From Sneathiellales bacterium (lineage in GTDB: Bacteria; Pseudomonadota; Alphaproteobacteria; JANQFL01), in assembly GCA_028277845.1 (NCBI GenBank), contig JANQFL010000025.1:1-44410 (forward strand): DNA of 44,410 nt, read 5' to 3'. Numbering within the stretch: the stretch's first letter is position 1; every line of letters begins with the position of its first letter. The notes below the pieces were generated by a model. It saw nothing but the letters and a program-made list of their open reading frames with translations, did not search any database and was not told the DNA's origin. The position numbers and the translations under genes are program-made. Positions 7,414 to 16,199 of this stretch are shown here, piece after piece.

Positions 7414-8184
7414 TTATGGCGTTCCAACATCGGTGGCATAGCGCTCCGCCAGGGCCCGGACCGACTCCCGGTAGGGACCGGGGCCGTAGCTGATGCGGGA
7501 GACGCCGCATTCACTGAGCGCCGCGATGGACGGCGCGCCCGGCATCATCATGACGTTTACCGGCAGGTCGACCGCGTCGCAGATGTTGGTGATGAGCGCC
7601 GCATCTGTCAGGCCGGGCACGAAGAAGCCGCTGGCCCCGGCGTCCCGGTAGACGCCGGCGCGGGAGATGGCGCCCGCGATCAGGCCGGCGTGCTCGGCGG
7701 CGTCCCTTTGCTTGAGGAACAGGTCCGTGCGGGCGTTGATGAACAGGGGCACGCCGGCGGCATCGGCGGCGCGGCGCACGGCGGCGATGCGGGTGCCCTG
7801 TTCGGCAGCGTCGTAAAGACCGTCGCCGCCGACGATCTGGTCCTCGAAATTGATGCCGATGGCCCCGGCGGCGATGATGCGGCCCACATTCCCGGCCACG
7901 GCGTCCGGTTCGGCGGCGAACCCGCCTTCGAAATCCACGCTCAGCGGCACGTCGACGGTGGCAACGATGCGTTCGACGATGGTGACCAGCAGACCGAGCG
8001 GCAGGGCCTCGCCGTCCGCATAACCTTGGGCCGCGGCGACCGACCAGCTGCCGGTCGCCAGGGCGGGCGCGCCGGCGTCGGCCACGGCCTTGGCGCTGCC
8101 GGCGTCCCAGATGTTGTACAGCACGATCGGGTCGCCCGCGCGGTGCAGGGCGGCGAAGGCTCGGGCCTGGTCGGCTTGCGTCAT
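7414..8184 (-). CDS. Isocitrate lyase/PEP mutase family protein
   Basis: A 256-residue TIM-barrel enzyme. Family marks are the opening YNIWDAGSAKAVADAGAPALATGSWSVA, the metal-binding strand SVDFEGGF, INFEDQI, and NARTDLFL. Members such as oxaloacetate decarboxylases, 2-methylisocitrate lyases and PEP mutases cleave or form C-C or C-P bonds next to a carboxylate, with Mg2+. The Cys-containing catalytic loop of true isocitrate lyases is not evident, so specificity is open. It is followed 44 bases downstream by the TetR operator region but lies on the same strand; it is a separate unit, probably starting from the ada side. Confidence 0.85.
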   Translation of the reverse strand: MTQADQARAFAALHRAGDPIVLYNIWDAGSAKAVADAGAPALATGSWSVAAAQGYADGEALPLGLLVTIVERIVATVDVPLSVDFEGGFAAEPDAVAGNVGRIIAAGAIGINFEDQIVGGDGLYDAAEQGTRIAAVRRAADAAGVPLFINARTDLFLKQRDAAEHAGLIAGAISRAGVYRDAGASGFFVPGLTDAALITNICDAVDLPVNVMMMPGAPSIAALSECGVSRISYGPGPYRESVRALAERYATDVGTP

Positions 8185-8227
8185 GGGATACCTGTGTTTG
8201 CTGGAAGTGGAATGGGTGTCCGGGACG

Positions 8228-9283
8228 TCACTGGTCAGATAACGCGCGCTCCAGGTCGATCAACCGCTGCTTGCGCCACAGGCCGCCGCCATAGCCGGTC
8301 AGGGACCCGTCGGCGCCGATGACCCGGTGGCAGGGGATGGCGATGGCGATCTGGTTGGCGCCGTTGGCCCGCGCCACCGCCCGCACCGCGGACGGCCGCC
8401 CGATCGCCCGGGCGATGTCGCCGTAGCTGCGGGTCCGGCCCGGCGCGATGCGCCGCAGCTCGCGCCACACGTCGCGCTGGAACGGGCTGCCGTGCATGGT
8501 CAGCGGCGTGTCGAAGCGGCCGCCGTCGCCGCGGAAATAGGCCTCCAGTTCCGCCGCGATCCGGTCCACCGGTTCCAGCCGCCCGATGCCCACGTCGCCC
8601 CGCGCCGCCCGGCGCAGCTTCTTCAGCTCGGTGGGCAGGGCCTTGCGGTCGAGAAATTCCAGCAGGTGCAGGCTGCGCCGGTCGGCGACGGCGATCATGG
8701 CGCCGATGGGCGTGGCGATCCAGTCGGCCTTGAGCAGTTCCTTGCCGGTGAAGCGGGCCGGCGATTGCCCGAGCAACCGGGCGAAGGCGGCGCGGAAGCC
8801 GCTCGGCGACTCGAACCCGGCTTCCAACTGGGCATCGATCACCCGCCCGCCGCCGGCCAGCACCGTGAAGCCGTCACGGATACGCGTTTGCCGGGCCATT
8901 TCCAGGAAGGTCATACCGAAATGGCGCTTGAAGCTGCGCCGCACCGTCGACGGATCGAAGCCCAGGGCGGCCACACCCGCTTCGGTCCAGCGCCGCGCCG
9001 GATCGGCGGCGAGGGCGTCGAGCAGCCGGCGCACCAGCGGGTCGGCCTCGGCCGCCGGTTGCAGCGGGCTGCAGCGCTTGCACGGGCGGTATCCCGCCTC
9101 GATGCAGGCGGCGACGGTGTCGAAGAAATGGCAGTTTTCCCGCTTGGGATTGCGCGCCGGGCAGGTCAGGCGGCAGAACACGCCGGTCGACGCGACGCCG
9201 ACGAAGACCCGCCCGTCATAGGCGGGATCGCGCTCCAGCAGGGCCGTGTACAGGGTATCGTCGTCGGGCAGGTCGAACAGCAT
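8228..9283 (-). CDS. ada: Ada: methyl-responsive regulator and O6-methylguanine-DNA methyltransferase
   Basis: A 351-residue, full-length Ada. The N-terminal zinc site Cys37, Cys41, Cys68 and Cys71 matches the spacing of the E. coli set (38, 42, 69, 72), with the first Cys taking methyl groups from phosphotriesters. An AraC-type helix-turn-helix follows (about residues 85-180). The C-terminal methyltransferase domain carries the active site PCHRV (Cys318) and the DNA-contact block near GYGGGLWRK. The methylated protein normally activates alkylation-repair genes including its own. The neighbours are not repair genes, so it appears as a single-gene unit; the 126-base upstream gap should hold its promoter, but I see no clear Ada box. 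Confidence 0.95.
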   Translation of the reverse strand: MLFDLPDDDTLYTALLERDPAYDGRVFVGVASTGVFCRLTCPARNPKRENCHFFDTVAACIEAGYRPCKRCSPLQPAAEADPLVRRLLDALAADPARRWTEAGVAALGFDPSTVRRSFKRHFGMTFLEMARQTRIRDGFTVLAGGGRVIDAQLEAGFESPSGFRAAFARLLGQSPARFTGKELLKADWIATPIGAMIAVADRRSLHLLEFLDRKALPTELKKLRRAARGDVGIGRLEPVDRIAAELEAYFRGDGGRFDTPLTMHGSPFQRDVWRELRRIAPGRTRSYGDIARAIGRPSAVRAVARANGANQIAIAIPCHRVIGADGSLTGYGGGLWRKQRLIDLERALSDQ

Positions 9284-9409
9284 GCCGATGTCTTATCAAA
9301 GCCCGGGGGCATTGTCCGCCGCAATTCGGGCGTTGATTTCGCGACGGACCGGAGAGGCACCGTCGCACCCAATAACGCACCTGCCGGGCGTTGCGGGAAC
9401 CGCGCGGAG

Positions 9410-10261
9410 TCAGCGCACGATATTGTCGCGCAGCCAGTCGGCCAGTTGTTGGGCGTATTGCGGCCAGGTGATCAGGTCGTGGGACACCAGCTCCGTGTCG
9501 ACGACGGCGGTGCCGCCGTTGCGTTTGGCCACCGCGACGCAGTGCGGGTTTTCCCGGATCCAGTTCCACGGATCCCTGGCCGCGTGAAAGGCGATGACCC
9601 GTTCGTGGTCCTCGATGCCATTGCCCCAGCCGAAGCGGCCCCGCGCGCCGCACGCGCCAGAATTGAGGATGCGTCCGCGAATCCTGATGTCGCCGTCATA
9701 CTCGGCGGCAACGGCGCCGCCCTGGCTGTGGCCCATCAGGAAGATGTTGTTCCTGTCGACCCACGGCAGTTCGGCCAGGCGTTTCAGGGCGTACTCCATT
9801 TCGGCGATACGGAAGGCAAAGGACCGTTCGCTGAACCAGGTCATGGAATTGACGGCGGTACACGACGGCGGCCGGGCGCGGCCGAATGTCCTGGGCGCGA
9901 CGAGAACGAAGTCCTCCTTGGACTTGCCCATGAAACTCTGGACCTGCAAGTCCGTGGCCCGCGTGTAGCCGCCGCACCCGTGCAGGAACAGAACGACGGG
10001 CACCTTGCGGCCGGCCAGGCGCCGGCCGATGAAATTGAATTTGGCCTCGGCAGTGGGTACGCCCTTTTTGATGTCCGCCGCGATCGCCAGGACATGCAGC
10101 TTGTGCTTCGAACCCAGACTGTTGCTGGCGCGGATCACGCCCTTGTCGAGGGTCCTCTGAATATCGTGCCAAGGATCGTCGACGAAATCCTTGCCGCCGC
10201 CGGTGGTCTGGCAGGCCGCCAGGATACCGGCCGTCAACAACAGGCATGCCAATCGTTTCAT
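9410..10261 (-). CDS. Lipoprotein alpha/beta hydrolase (dienelactone hydrolase-like)
   Basis: A 283-residue precursor with a short lipoprotein signal (KRLACLLLTAGILAAC; lipid-carrying Cys17). The body has an alpha/beta hydrolase fold: the oxyanion region LFLHGCGGY (about 91-99) and the nucleophile elbow GHSQGG with Ser179. Downstream acid and His candidates lie in the last third (for example VSHDLITWP). Cysteines at 96 and 134 may form a disulfide. It resembles envelope-anchored dienelactone hydrolase-like proteins; the substrate is unknown. ATG 10261 is preferred over the upstream in-frame start since it begins the signal and follows AAGGGG. It is divergent from the porin gene. Confidence 0.78.
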   Translation of the reverse strand: MKRLACLLLTAGILAACQTTGGGKDFVDDPWHDIQRTLDKGVIRASNSLGSKHKLHVLAIAADIKKGVPTAEAKFNFIGRRLAGRKVPVVLFLHGCGGYTRATDLQVQSFMGKSKEDFVLVAPRTFGRARPPSCTAVNSMTWFSERSFAFRIAEMEYALKRLAELPWVDRNNIFLMGHSQGGAVAAEYDGDIRIRGRILNSGACGARGRFGWGNGIEDHERVIAFHAARDPWNWIRENPHCVAVAKRNGGTAVVDTELVSHDLITWPQYAQQLADWLRDNIVR

Positions 10262-10379
10262 GTCCGTCCCCTTTTCGCCCGGAAAGGCGCGCGCATGATC
10301 CCCCGTTCCATCCATTCAGCCGTGAATTGATGAACATTCTATTGCCGTTTTTCGCTCCCCGATCACATTTTCGGCTTCT

Positions 10380-10391
10380 TGACCGAGGTCA
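10380..10391. promoter_or_regulatory. Short inverted repeat in the hydrolase/porin divergent promoter
   Basis: TGACC-GA-GGTCA, a perfect 5-bp inverted repeat, lies in the 256-base gap between the divergently transcribed hydrolase and porin genes. It could be a regulator site for either promoter. The remainder of the gap (10262-10517) has AT-rich patches at 10327-10380 and no open reading frame I would accept. Confidence 0.35.
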
Positions 10392-10517
10392 TATCCCGCC
10401 GCCGCCGGGAGTGATTGATTGGCTTTGCATACGCACATTTTTCAGCCCGGCCAAGGCGCCCGGGCCTGCCGGAGCGGCATGCCCCGCACCGGCCAATTTA
10501 TCGCGGAGATCATGATC

Positions 10518-11813
10518 ATGCGCGGGTTACCCGGAATTGCACTTGCCTTCGGCGTGTCGGCGGCGGTGTCGGCGTTCGCTTCCCCGGCCCTGGCCGGCGA
10601 GGACATCAACAACGTCTTCCTTGACGCCAAACCGATCCTCGACGTGCGCTACCGCTTCGAATTCGTCGATCAGGACGGCATCGCCAACGAGGCCGAGGCC
10701 CATACGGTGCGCTCGCGCTTCGGGCTCGAAACCGGCCGTCTGTACGGCTTCGGCCTGGGTTTCGACGCGGAATGGATCGAGGCCATCGGCGACGAACGCT
10801 TCAACAACACCATCAACGGCAAGACCACCTATCCGGTGGTCGCCGATCCCGACGACTTCCAGGTCAACCAGTTGTTCCTGATTTCCAAGGACACGGTGCC
10901 GGACACGACCTTCAAACTGGGCCGCCAACGCATCATCTGGGACAACGCCCGCTTCATCGGCAATGTGGGCTTCCGCCAGAACGAACAGACCTTCGACGCC
11001 TTCCGCGCCGTCACCAAGGCGATCCCCGATACCGAACTGGAATATGTCTACCTGGACGAGGTGCACCGTATTTTCGGCACCGAAAGCGCGTCCGGCGAGT
11101 TTGGCCTGAACAGCCACGGCGTGCGTTTGAAATATTCCGGCCTCGAATATCTCACCATCACGCCGTTCGCGTTGCTGCTGGACTATGATTCGTCGGCGCT
11201 CGCCGGGTCCGACACCCAGACCTACGGCGTGCTGCTCAAGGGCGCGGCGCCGCTGAACGACGACTGGAAGGTGCTGTACGAAGCCCAGGGCGCCTATCAG
11301 GGCGACTTCGCCGACAATCCGGCCGATTTCGACCTGTGGTACTACCGCGTCGAGCCGGGCATCGCCTGGCGCAAGGTCGCGCTCAAGGTGGGCTATGAGG
11401 TGCTGGAAGGGGACGGCACCAAGGCCTTCCAGACGCCGCTGGCGACGCTGCACAAATTCAACGGCTTCACCGACAAGTTCCTGACCACGCCGGCCGACGG
11501 CATCGAGGACGCCTATGTGCGCCTCTCCGCCGGGCTGCCCGGCGAAGGCCTGCTGGCCGGGTTCAAGGTCGCCGGCGGTTACCACCAGTACTGGGCCGAG
11601 AACGGCGGCAGCGACTACGGCTCGGAATGGGACGCCGGCGTGTTCAAGACCTTCAAGACGCCGGCCGGCGCGGTCAATCTGGGCGTGCAGTATTCGTCCT
11701 ACAGCGCCGACAATTTCGCCACCGACACCGACAAGCTGTGGCTGACGGCCCAATTCAAGCTGGCGCCCAAGCCGGTGCGGGCCTATCTCGGCAAGGGCAA
11801 GAAAGACAAGTAA
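10518..11813 (+). CDS. Outer-membrane beta-barrel protein (alginate export/porin-like)
   Basis: A 431-residue protein with a signal peptide ending near PALA (about residue 26). The mature part alternates short amphipathic strands and loops rich in Asp/Gly/Tyr, typical of an outer-membrane beta-barrel. Segments such as ILDVRYRFEFVDQDG, TFKLGRQRIIWDNARFIGNVGFRQNEQTFD and the strand-rich C-terminus resemble the alginate-export/OprD-like porin group found in many alphaproteobacteria. The mature chain does not end on the usual aromatic residue but on a Lys-rich tail (GKGKKDK). The start codon could be 10512 or 10518; GGAG at 10505-10508 fits 10518 better. A strong hairpin follows the stop codon. 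Confidence 0.78.
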   Translation: MRGLPGIALAFGVSAAVSAFASPALAGEDINNVFLDAKPILDVRYRFEFVDQDGIANEAEAHTVRSRFGLETGRLYGFGLGFDAEWIEAIGDERFNNTINGKTTYPVVADPDDFQVNQLFLISKDTVPDTTFKLGRQRIIWDNARFIGNVGFRQNEQTFDAFRAVTKAIPDTELEYVYLDEVHRIFGTESASGEFGLNSHGVRLKYSGLEYLTITPFALLLDYDSSALAGSDTQTYGVLLKGAAPLNDDWKVLYEAQGAYQGDFADNPADFDLWYYRVEPGIAWRKVALKVGYEVLEGDGTKAFQTPLATLHKFNGFTDKFLTTPADGIEDAYVRLSAGLPGEGLLAGFKVAGGYHQYWAENGGSDYGSEWDAGVFKTFKTPAGAVNLGVQYSSYSADNFATDTDKLWLTAQFKLAPKPVRAYLGKGKKDK

Positions 11814-11836
11814 GCCGCCCTGCATTTCCCGTGGAC

Positions 11837-11867
11837 GGCGCGGACCCGTTGTTCTAGGGTCCGCGCC
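11837..11867 (+). terminator. GC-rich hairpin after the porin gene
   Basis: GGCGCGGACCC (11837-11847) pairs perfectly with 11857-11867 around a 9-base loop, 24 bases after the porin stop codon. It lacks a T-run, so it may act with Rho or protect the 3' end of the mRNA rather than end transcription by itself. Confidence 0.5.
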
Positions 11868-11916
11868 CGGACACCTGTGTCCGCATGGCATTCATATAGA
11901 CCACGGCGGTTGACGC

Positions 11917-12555
11917 ATGAGCGACATCGAACCACTCCTGGACGGGTATCGCAGCTTCCGCGAGCGCTATTTCCAGGACGACCCCGGCCTGTATCGCGAC
12001 ACATTGCAGCACGGCCAGTCGCCGCGCTACGCCGTCGTCGCCTGCTCCGACAGCCGGGTCGACCCGGCCATCGTTTTGAACACCGAACCCGGCGACATCT
12101 TCACCGTGCGCAATGTCGCCGCCCTGGTACCGCCCTATGACATGGCGCCCAGCCACCCGAGCGCAGGCGCGGCCATCGAGTATGCCGTGAACGGCCTCAA
12201 GGTTGGGCACATCATCGTAATCGGACATGTCCTGTGCGGTGGCGTGGCGGCGATGGTGAGCCGCCAGGAGGGGGGACCCAGCAGTGGCGAGTTGGTCGAA
12301 CCCTGGACCAACCTGTTGCGCCAAGCCCGCGACCGGGCCCTGGCCGAAGACCCGGGCCTGTCGGGCGACGCCCTGCTGCGTGCCTGCGAGCGTCACTCGG
12401 TGCGATTGTCCCTCGACAATCTGATGACCTATCCCTTCGTCCGGGATCAGGTGGACGCCGGCGCGCTCGGCGTGCATGGCTGGTATTTCGACTTCGTGGC
12501 CGGTCGGCTCGAGCGTTGGAACCCTGAGGCCGGCGCGTTCGAAGCGGTCGATTAG
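11917..12555 (+). CDS. Beta-class carbonic anhydrase
   Basis: A 212-residue zinc enzyme that interconverts CO2 and bicarbonate. The catalytic set is complete: CSDSRVDP (Cys43, Asp45, Arg47) and GHVLCGG (His104, Cys107), giving two Cys and one His for zinc and the Asp-Arg dyad. No signal peptide is seen, so it is cytoplasmic. The usual GHSxCGG reads GHVLCGG here. The gene follows the porin by about 100 bases, behind the hairpin, and its last four bases overlap the end of the convergent flavoprotein gene. It may supply bicarbonate or CO2 for general metabolism; no carboxylase gene is adjacent. Confidence 0.92.
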   Translation: MSDIEPLLDGYRSFRERYFQDDPGLYRDTLQHGQSPRYAVVACSDSRVDPAIVLNTEPGDIFTVRNVAALVPPYDMAPSHPSAGAAIEYAVNGLKVGHIIVIGHVLCGGVAAMVSRQEGGPSSGELVEPWTNLLRQARDRALAEDPGLSGDALLRACERHSVRLSLDNLMTYPFVRDQVDAGALGVHGWYFDFVAGRLERWNPEAGAFEAVD

Positions 12556-14633
12556 AGCGAAATCTCCGGCAGTTCCCGGTTGAACAGGGCGGCGTCCCAC
12601 GGTTCGCCTTCCAAATTGCGTGCCGCCAAATGGCCGAGGAAGATGGCATTGGCCACCGATCCCGGCGCCAGGCAGTCGCCGATGGCCTCCAGCGTGCGGA
12701 TGTGGTCCGCGCCGCCGTTCTCCTGCCGTGTCCGCAAGTCCCGGAACAGGCCGTCAAGGCCGTCCCGGGCCGTGACCAGCACCAGTGTGTCCATGGCCAG
12801 CGTTTCGGTCCGTCCGGTGAAGACGCACGCCGTTTGCGCCTGGTCCCGCGTAACGGACGACAGGGTCCGGTTGGCGGCGATGGTGACGCCCAACTCGATC
12901 AAACGCCCCTGGATGCGGTGCTGTTCCATGGTGTATTCGGTCCAGGCCGACACCAGCGGCGCGTTCGTCACCAGGGTGACCTCGGTGCCGTCCCGCGCCG
13001 CCAGCAGTTCGGCCAGCACGCCGCCCATGAGGTAATGGTCGTCGTCGAACAGCACGACCCGTCCGAGCGGCGCGCCGCCGCCTTCGCCGGTCAGGTCGTC
13101 GGGCGTCAGCACCTTTTGGGTGTCCAGCGTCTCGATGCCCTGGAGCGGTTCGTGCAGTGTCCGCCCGGTGCCGTCGCGGCGCCAGGTGGATCCGGTAGCG
13201 ATGACGACGTGGGGCGTGGCGAACTCGATCACCGCATCGGCGTCGAGCGGGCTGTCCAGATAGATGTCCACGTTGGCCATCTGCCTGAGCAGGTATTCCC
13301 GGTAATCGCGCACCCGGCCGTAGCTGGCCAGCCCAGGCAGGCGGGTTTCGCCGTTGAGGCGGCCGCCCAGGGCGCCGCTCGCCTCGGCCAGGGTGACGGG
13401 GTAGCCGCGCTTGCCCAACTGCAGCGCGCATTCCAGCCCCGCCGGGCCGCCGCCGACCACCAGCACCGGATCGTCGGACGCCTTGGGCGCGATGGTTTCC
13501 GGGTGCCAGCCGCGGCGCCATTCCTCGCCCATGGTCGGGTTCTGGGTGCAGCGGATCGGCGCCACCCGGTTGTCGCCGGCGACGCAGATATTGCAGCCGA
13601 TGCATTCGCGGATCTCGTCGGCCCGGCCGTCGGCCAGCTTGGCCGGCAGGAACGGGTCGGCGATGGACGGCCGCGCCGCGCCGATGAAATCCAGCTGGCC
13701 CTTCTTGATTTTGGCCACCATGGCGTCGGGCGATGTGTAGCGCCCGACGCCGACGACGGGTTTCGAGGTGACCGATTTGACGAATGCGGTGTACGGGTCC
13801 TGGTAGCCTTCCTCGGCGAAGCGGGCGGTGACGCTGTCGTTGCTCCAGTCCGACACGTTGACGTCCCACAGGTCCGGCAACTCGGCCAGCATCTCGACGA
13901 TCTCCCGGCCCTCGCCGTCGGCGGCGATGCCGTCATCGCCCATGAGTTCGTCGACGGCGAAGCGGAAGGCCACGGCGCAGGTGTCGCCGACCGCGTCCCT
14001 GGTTTCCTCCAGCACCTCCCGGGTCAGCCGCACCCGGTTTTCCAGCGCGCCGCCGTATTCGTCGCCGCGCCGGTTGTTGCGGCGCTGCATGAAGTGCATC
14101 AGCGTGGTCATGTCGTGGCCGGCGTAGACGTAGACGATATCGAAGCCGGCCTCGCGGGCGCGCAGCGCGGCGTCCCGGTGCCAGCGGCGGAAATTGCGGA
14201 TATCGGTCTTGTCCATGGCCCGGGCGGAAATGGGATCGTGGGCGATCACCGGCCCGGCGCTGGGCGCCATGGGCGGCAGGCGCGAATCCCGGTTCGGCGC
14301 GTGGTGGCCGTTATAAGCCAGCTCGATGCCGGCCAGCGATCCGTGTGCGTGCACCGCGTCGGTCATCAGCCGCATGGCGGCGATGTCCCGGTCGTCCCAC
14401 AGCCGGCCTTCGATATAGGGCGTCAGTTCGGACGAGGGGTGGATTTCCACTTCCTCGGTGCACACCACGCCCCAGCCGCCTTGCGCCTTGATGCCGCGCA
14501 TGGCGGCGTGCCGCCGGGGGTGCCGATGGCCCATGCCGTTGCAATGAGGCACCTGGTAGAACCGGTTGGGCGCGGTCACCGGTCCGATCGCCACCGGCTC
14601 GAACAAAATGTCGTAACGTGGATCGCGCGCCAT
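12552..14633 (-). CDS. TMADH/histamine dehydrogenase-type iron-sulfur flavoprotein
   Basis: A 693-residue, two-module enzyme. The N-terminal TIM barrel is of the old yellow enzyme type, beginning ARDPRYDILFEP and RFYQVPHC. Cys31 matches the Cys that carries 6-S-cysteinyl FMN in trimethylamine dehydrogenase. The [4Fe-4S] motif is C344-x2-C347-x2-C350-x11-C362. The C-terminal half has an FAD/NAD-type Rossmann fold (LVVGGGPAGLECAL, about residues 391-404). In TMADH three aromatics (Tyr60, Trp264, Trp355) form the amine pocket. Here the aligned positions are Glu61, a conserved Trp (VSDWSND) and Asp354, a pattern closer to histamine dehydrogenase than to TMADH. It therefore probably oxidises an amine other than trimethylamine, passing electrons to an electron-transferring flavoprotein. 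Confidence 0.85.
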   Translation of the reverse strand: MARDPRYDILFEPVAIGPVTAPNRFYQVPHCNGMGHRHPRRHAAMRGIKAQGGWGVVCTEEVEIHPSSELTPYIEGRLWDDRDIAAMRLMTDAVHAHGSLAGIELAYNGHHAPNRDSRLPPMAPSAGPVIAHDPISARAMDKTDIRNFRRWHRDAALRAREAGFDIVYVYAGHDMTTLMHFMQRRNNRRGDEYGGALENRVRLTREVLEETRDAVGDTCAVAFRFAVDELMGDDGIAADGEGREIVEMLAELPDLWDVNVSDWSNDSVTARFAEEGYQDPYTAFVKSVTSKPVVGVGRYTSPDAMVAKIKKGQLDFIGAARPSIADPFLPAKLADGRADEIRECIGCNICVAGDNRVAPIRCTQNPTMGEEWRRGWHPETIAPKASDDPVLVVGGGPAGLECALQLGKRGYPVTLAEASGALGGRLNGETRLPGLASYGRVRDYREYLLRQMANVDIYLDSPLDADAVIEFATPHVVIATGSTWRRDGTGRTLHEPLQGIETLDTQKVLTPDDLTGEGGGAPLGRVVLFDDDHYLMGGVLAELLAARDGTEVTLVTNAPLVSAWTEYTMEQHRIQGRLIELGVTIAANRTLSSVTRDQAQTACVFTGRTETLAMDTLVLVTARDGLDGLFRDLRTRQENGGADHIRTLEAIGDCLAPGSVANAIFLGHLAARNLEGEPWDAALFNRELPEISL

Positions 14634-14792
14634 ACGGCCCTCTTGCTTTTCGGCTTTTCTTAAGGTGTTGGCGGCAGAGTGTCATGGCCGGCCCGGCCGG
14701 GCAACGATCTTGGCGTTGCGTGCCGTTTATGACAGAAACGGGTGACGGGCCGGATCAATGGGTCCGCGCCGTTCCGTTGGGGGAGAACAGGT

Positions 14793-16193
14793 TTGGCGAA
14801 ACAGGTTTCCCGCAGGGTCAGGAAGCTGCGGCAAAATGAACTGGATATTGCCGCCGCGAACAGCCTGGGCGACATCGTCTGGCCGGTGCTGCCGGCCGGC
14901 CGCAATCTGCAGGCCCTGGCCTTGCAGGTGCCGTTGCAGCAAAGCCAGTACTGGGCGCCGGACCGCCTGCTGCGGCATCAGATGGCGCAGATCCAGTCTC
15001 TCCTCATCCACGCCTACAAGCATGTGCCGTTCTACCGCGAACGGCTCGGTCCGTTGGCCGAGCGACAGTTGCCCAGGCTGACCATGGACATCTTCCGGGA
15101 ACTGCCGTTGCTGCAACGGACCGACATCCAGGACGCCGGCGCCGCGATGGTGACGCGGGAACTGCCGGAGGGACACGGCGGTGTGTTCGACATACGGACA
15201 TCGGGCTCGACCGGCCGGCCGCTGGAAATCAAGGGCACGAGCATGACGGCCCTGTTCTACCGCGCCATCGGGGTCCGGGCCGAGCTTTGGCATCAACGGG
15301 ATTTTCACAGCAAGGTGGTGGCGCTGAAAAACATCAAGCCGGGCGAGGAAGATCCACGCCCGGGTCCCTGGATTTCGGGTGTTCCCACCGGGCCGGGCAT
15401 CAAGCTCGCCATGGCCCAGCCGGTCAGCACGCTGCTCGATCAGATCCTCGCCGAGGATCCCGATTATCTTCAGGCCCATGCCTCGACCCTGCGCGAACTG
15501 ATCCGCCACTCGGTCGCGGTCGGCCGCAAGCCGGAACGCCTGCTTGCCGTCAAGACCGAATCCGAAATGGTCGAACCCGACCTGCGCGATTTTTGCCGGC
15601 GGGAATGGGGCGTGCCCATCAGCGACATCTACAGTTGCCAGGAAGCCAATCTGCTGGCCATCGAATGCCCCGACAACCCGCCGCATTACCACATCCAGTC
15701 CGAAGCGGCGCTGGTCGAAGTGCTCGGGGACGACGGCAAACCGTGCGGACCGGGTGAAACCGGGCGCGTGGTCATCACGTCGCTGCACAATTACGCCACG
15801 CCCCTGGTGCGGTACGAAATCGGCGACTACGCCGAAGTGGGCGAACCGTGCTCCTGCGGCCGCGGCCTGCCGGTCCTCAACCACATCGCCGGCCGTTTGC
15901 GCAACCTGGCGGTGCTGCCGTCGGGCGAGAAGGTGACGCCGGTGCTGAACTCCGAACGGGTCCTCAACGACCTGCCGATCCGCCAGTTCCAGCTCATCCA
16001 GAAGTCGGTCGACGAAATCGAGGCCCGCATCGTCGTCACGCAACCGATGACCGGCGCCGACGAGGCCACCTTCGCCGATTACTTCCGGCGCGGCCTCGGC
16101 CACGAATTTCCGTTCCGCTTCGTCTACGTGGACGACATCCCGCGCCAGGCCAACGGCAAGTACGAAGTGTTCCGTTGCGAGGTGGAGACCTAG
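14793..16193 (+). CDS. PaaK/CapK-type adenylate-forming enzyme
   Basis: A protein of about 466 residues of the phenylacetate-CoA ligase/CapK branch of adenylate-forming enzymes. Visible are the early block AYKHVPFYRERLG, the ATP loop SGSTGRP, a metal-binding-like CSCGRGLPVL followed by HIAGR, and a C-terminal lid ending RQANGKYEVFR. Such enzymes activate a carboxylate as acyl-AMP and usually transfer it to CoA. The start is uncertain: TTG 14793 has GGGGGAG about eight bases upstream; an in-frame GTG at 14742 lacks a site. It diverges from the flavoprotein gene (159-base gap) and converges on the acyl-CoA ligase (6-base gap). The substrate is not readable; CapK-like members act on other acids than phenylacetate. 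Confidence 0.8.
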   Translation: MAKQVSRRVRKLRQNELDIAAANSLGDIVWPVLPAGRNLQALALQVPLQQSQYWAPDRLLRHQMAQIQSLLIHAYKHVPFYRERLGPLAERQLPRLTMDIFRELPLLQRTDIQDAGAAMVTRELPEGHGGVFDIRTSGSTGRPLEIKGTSMTALFYRAIGVRAELWHQRDFHSKVVALKNIKPGEEDPRPGPWISGVPTGPGIKLAMAQPVSTLLDQILAEDPDYLQAHASTLRELIRHSVAVGRKPERLLAVKTESEMVEPDLRDFCRREWGVPISDIYSCQEANLLAIECPDNPPHYHIQSEAALVEVLGDDGKPCGPGETGRVVITSLHNYATPLVRYEIGDYAEVGEPCSCGRGLPVLNHIAGRLRNLAVLPSGEKVTPVLNSERVLNDLPIRQFQLIQKSVDEIEARIVVTQPMTGADEATFADYFRRGLGHEFPFRFVYVDDIPRQANGKYEVFRCEVET

Positions 16194-16199
16194 CCCGCC

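Noticed and set aside
12630-14663. Long plus-strand frame opposite the TMADH-like gene
   Set aside because: No recognisable domain; exact antisense of a gene with intact Fe-S and FMN motifs.
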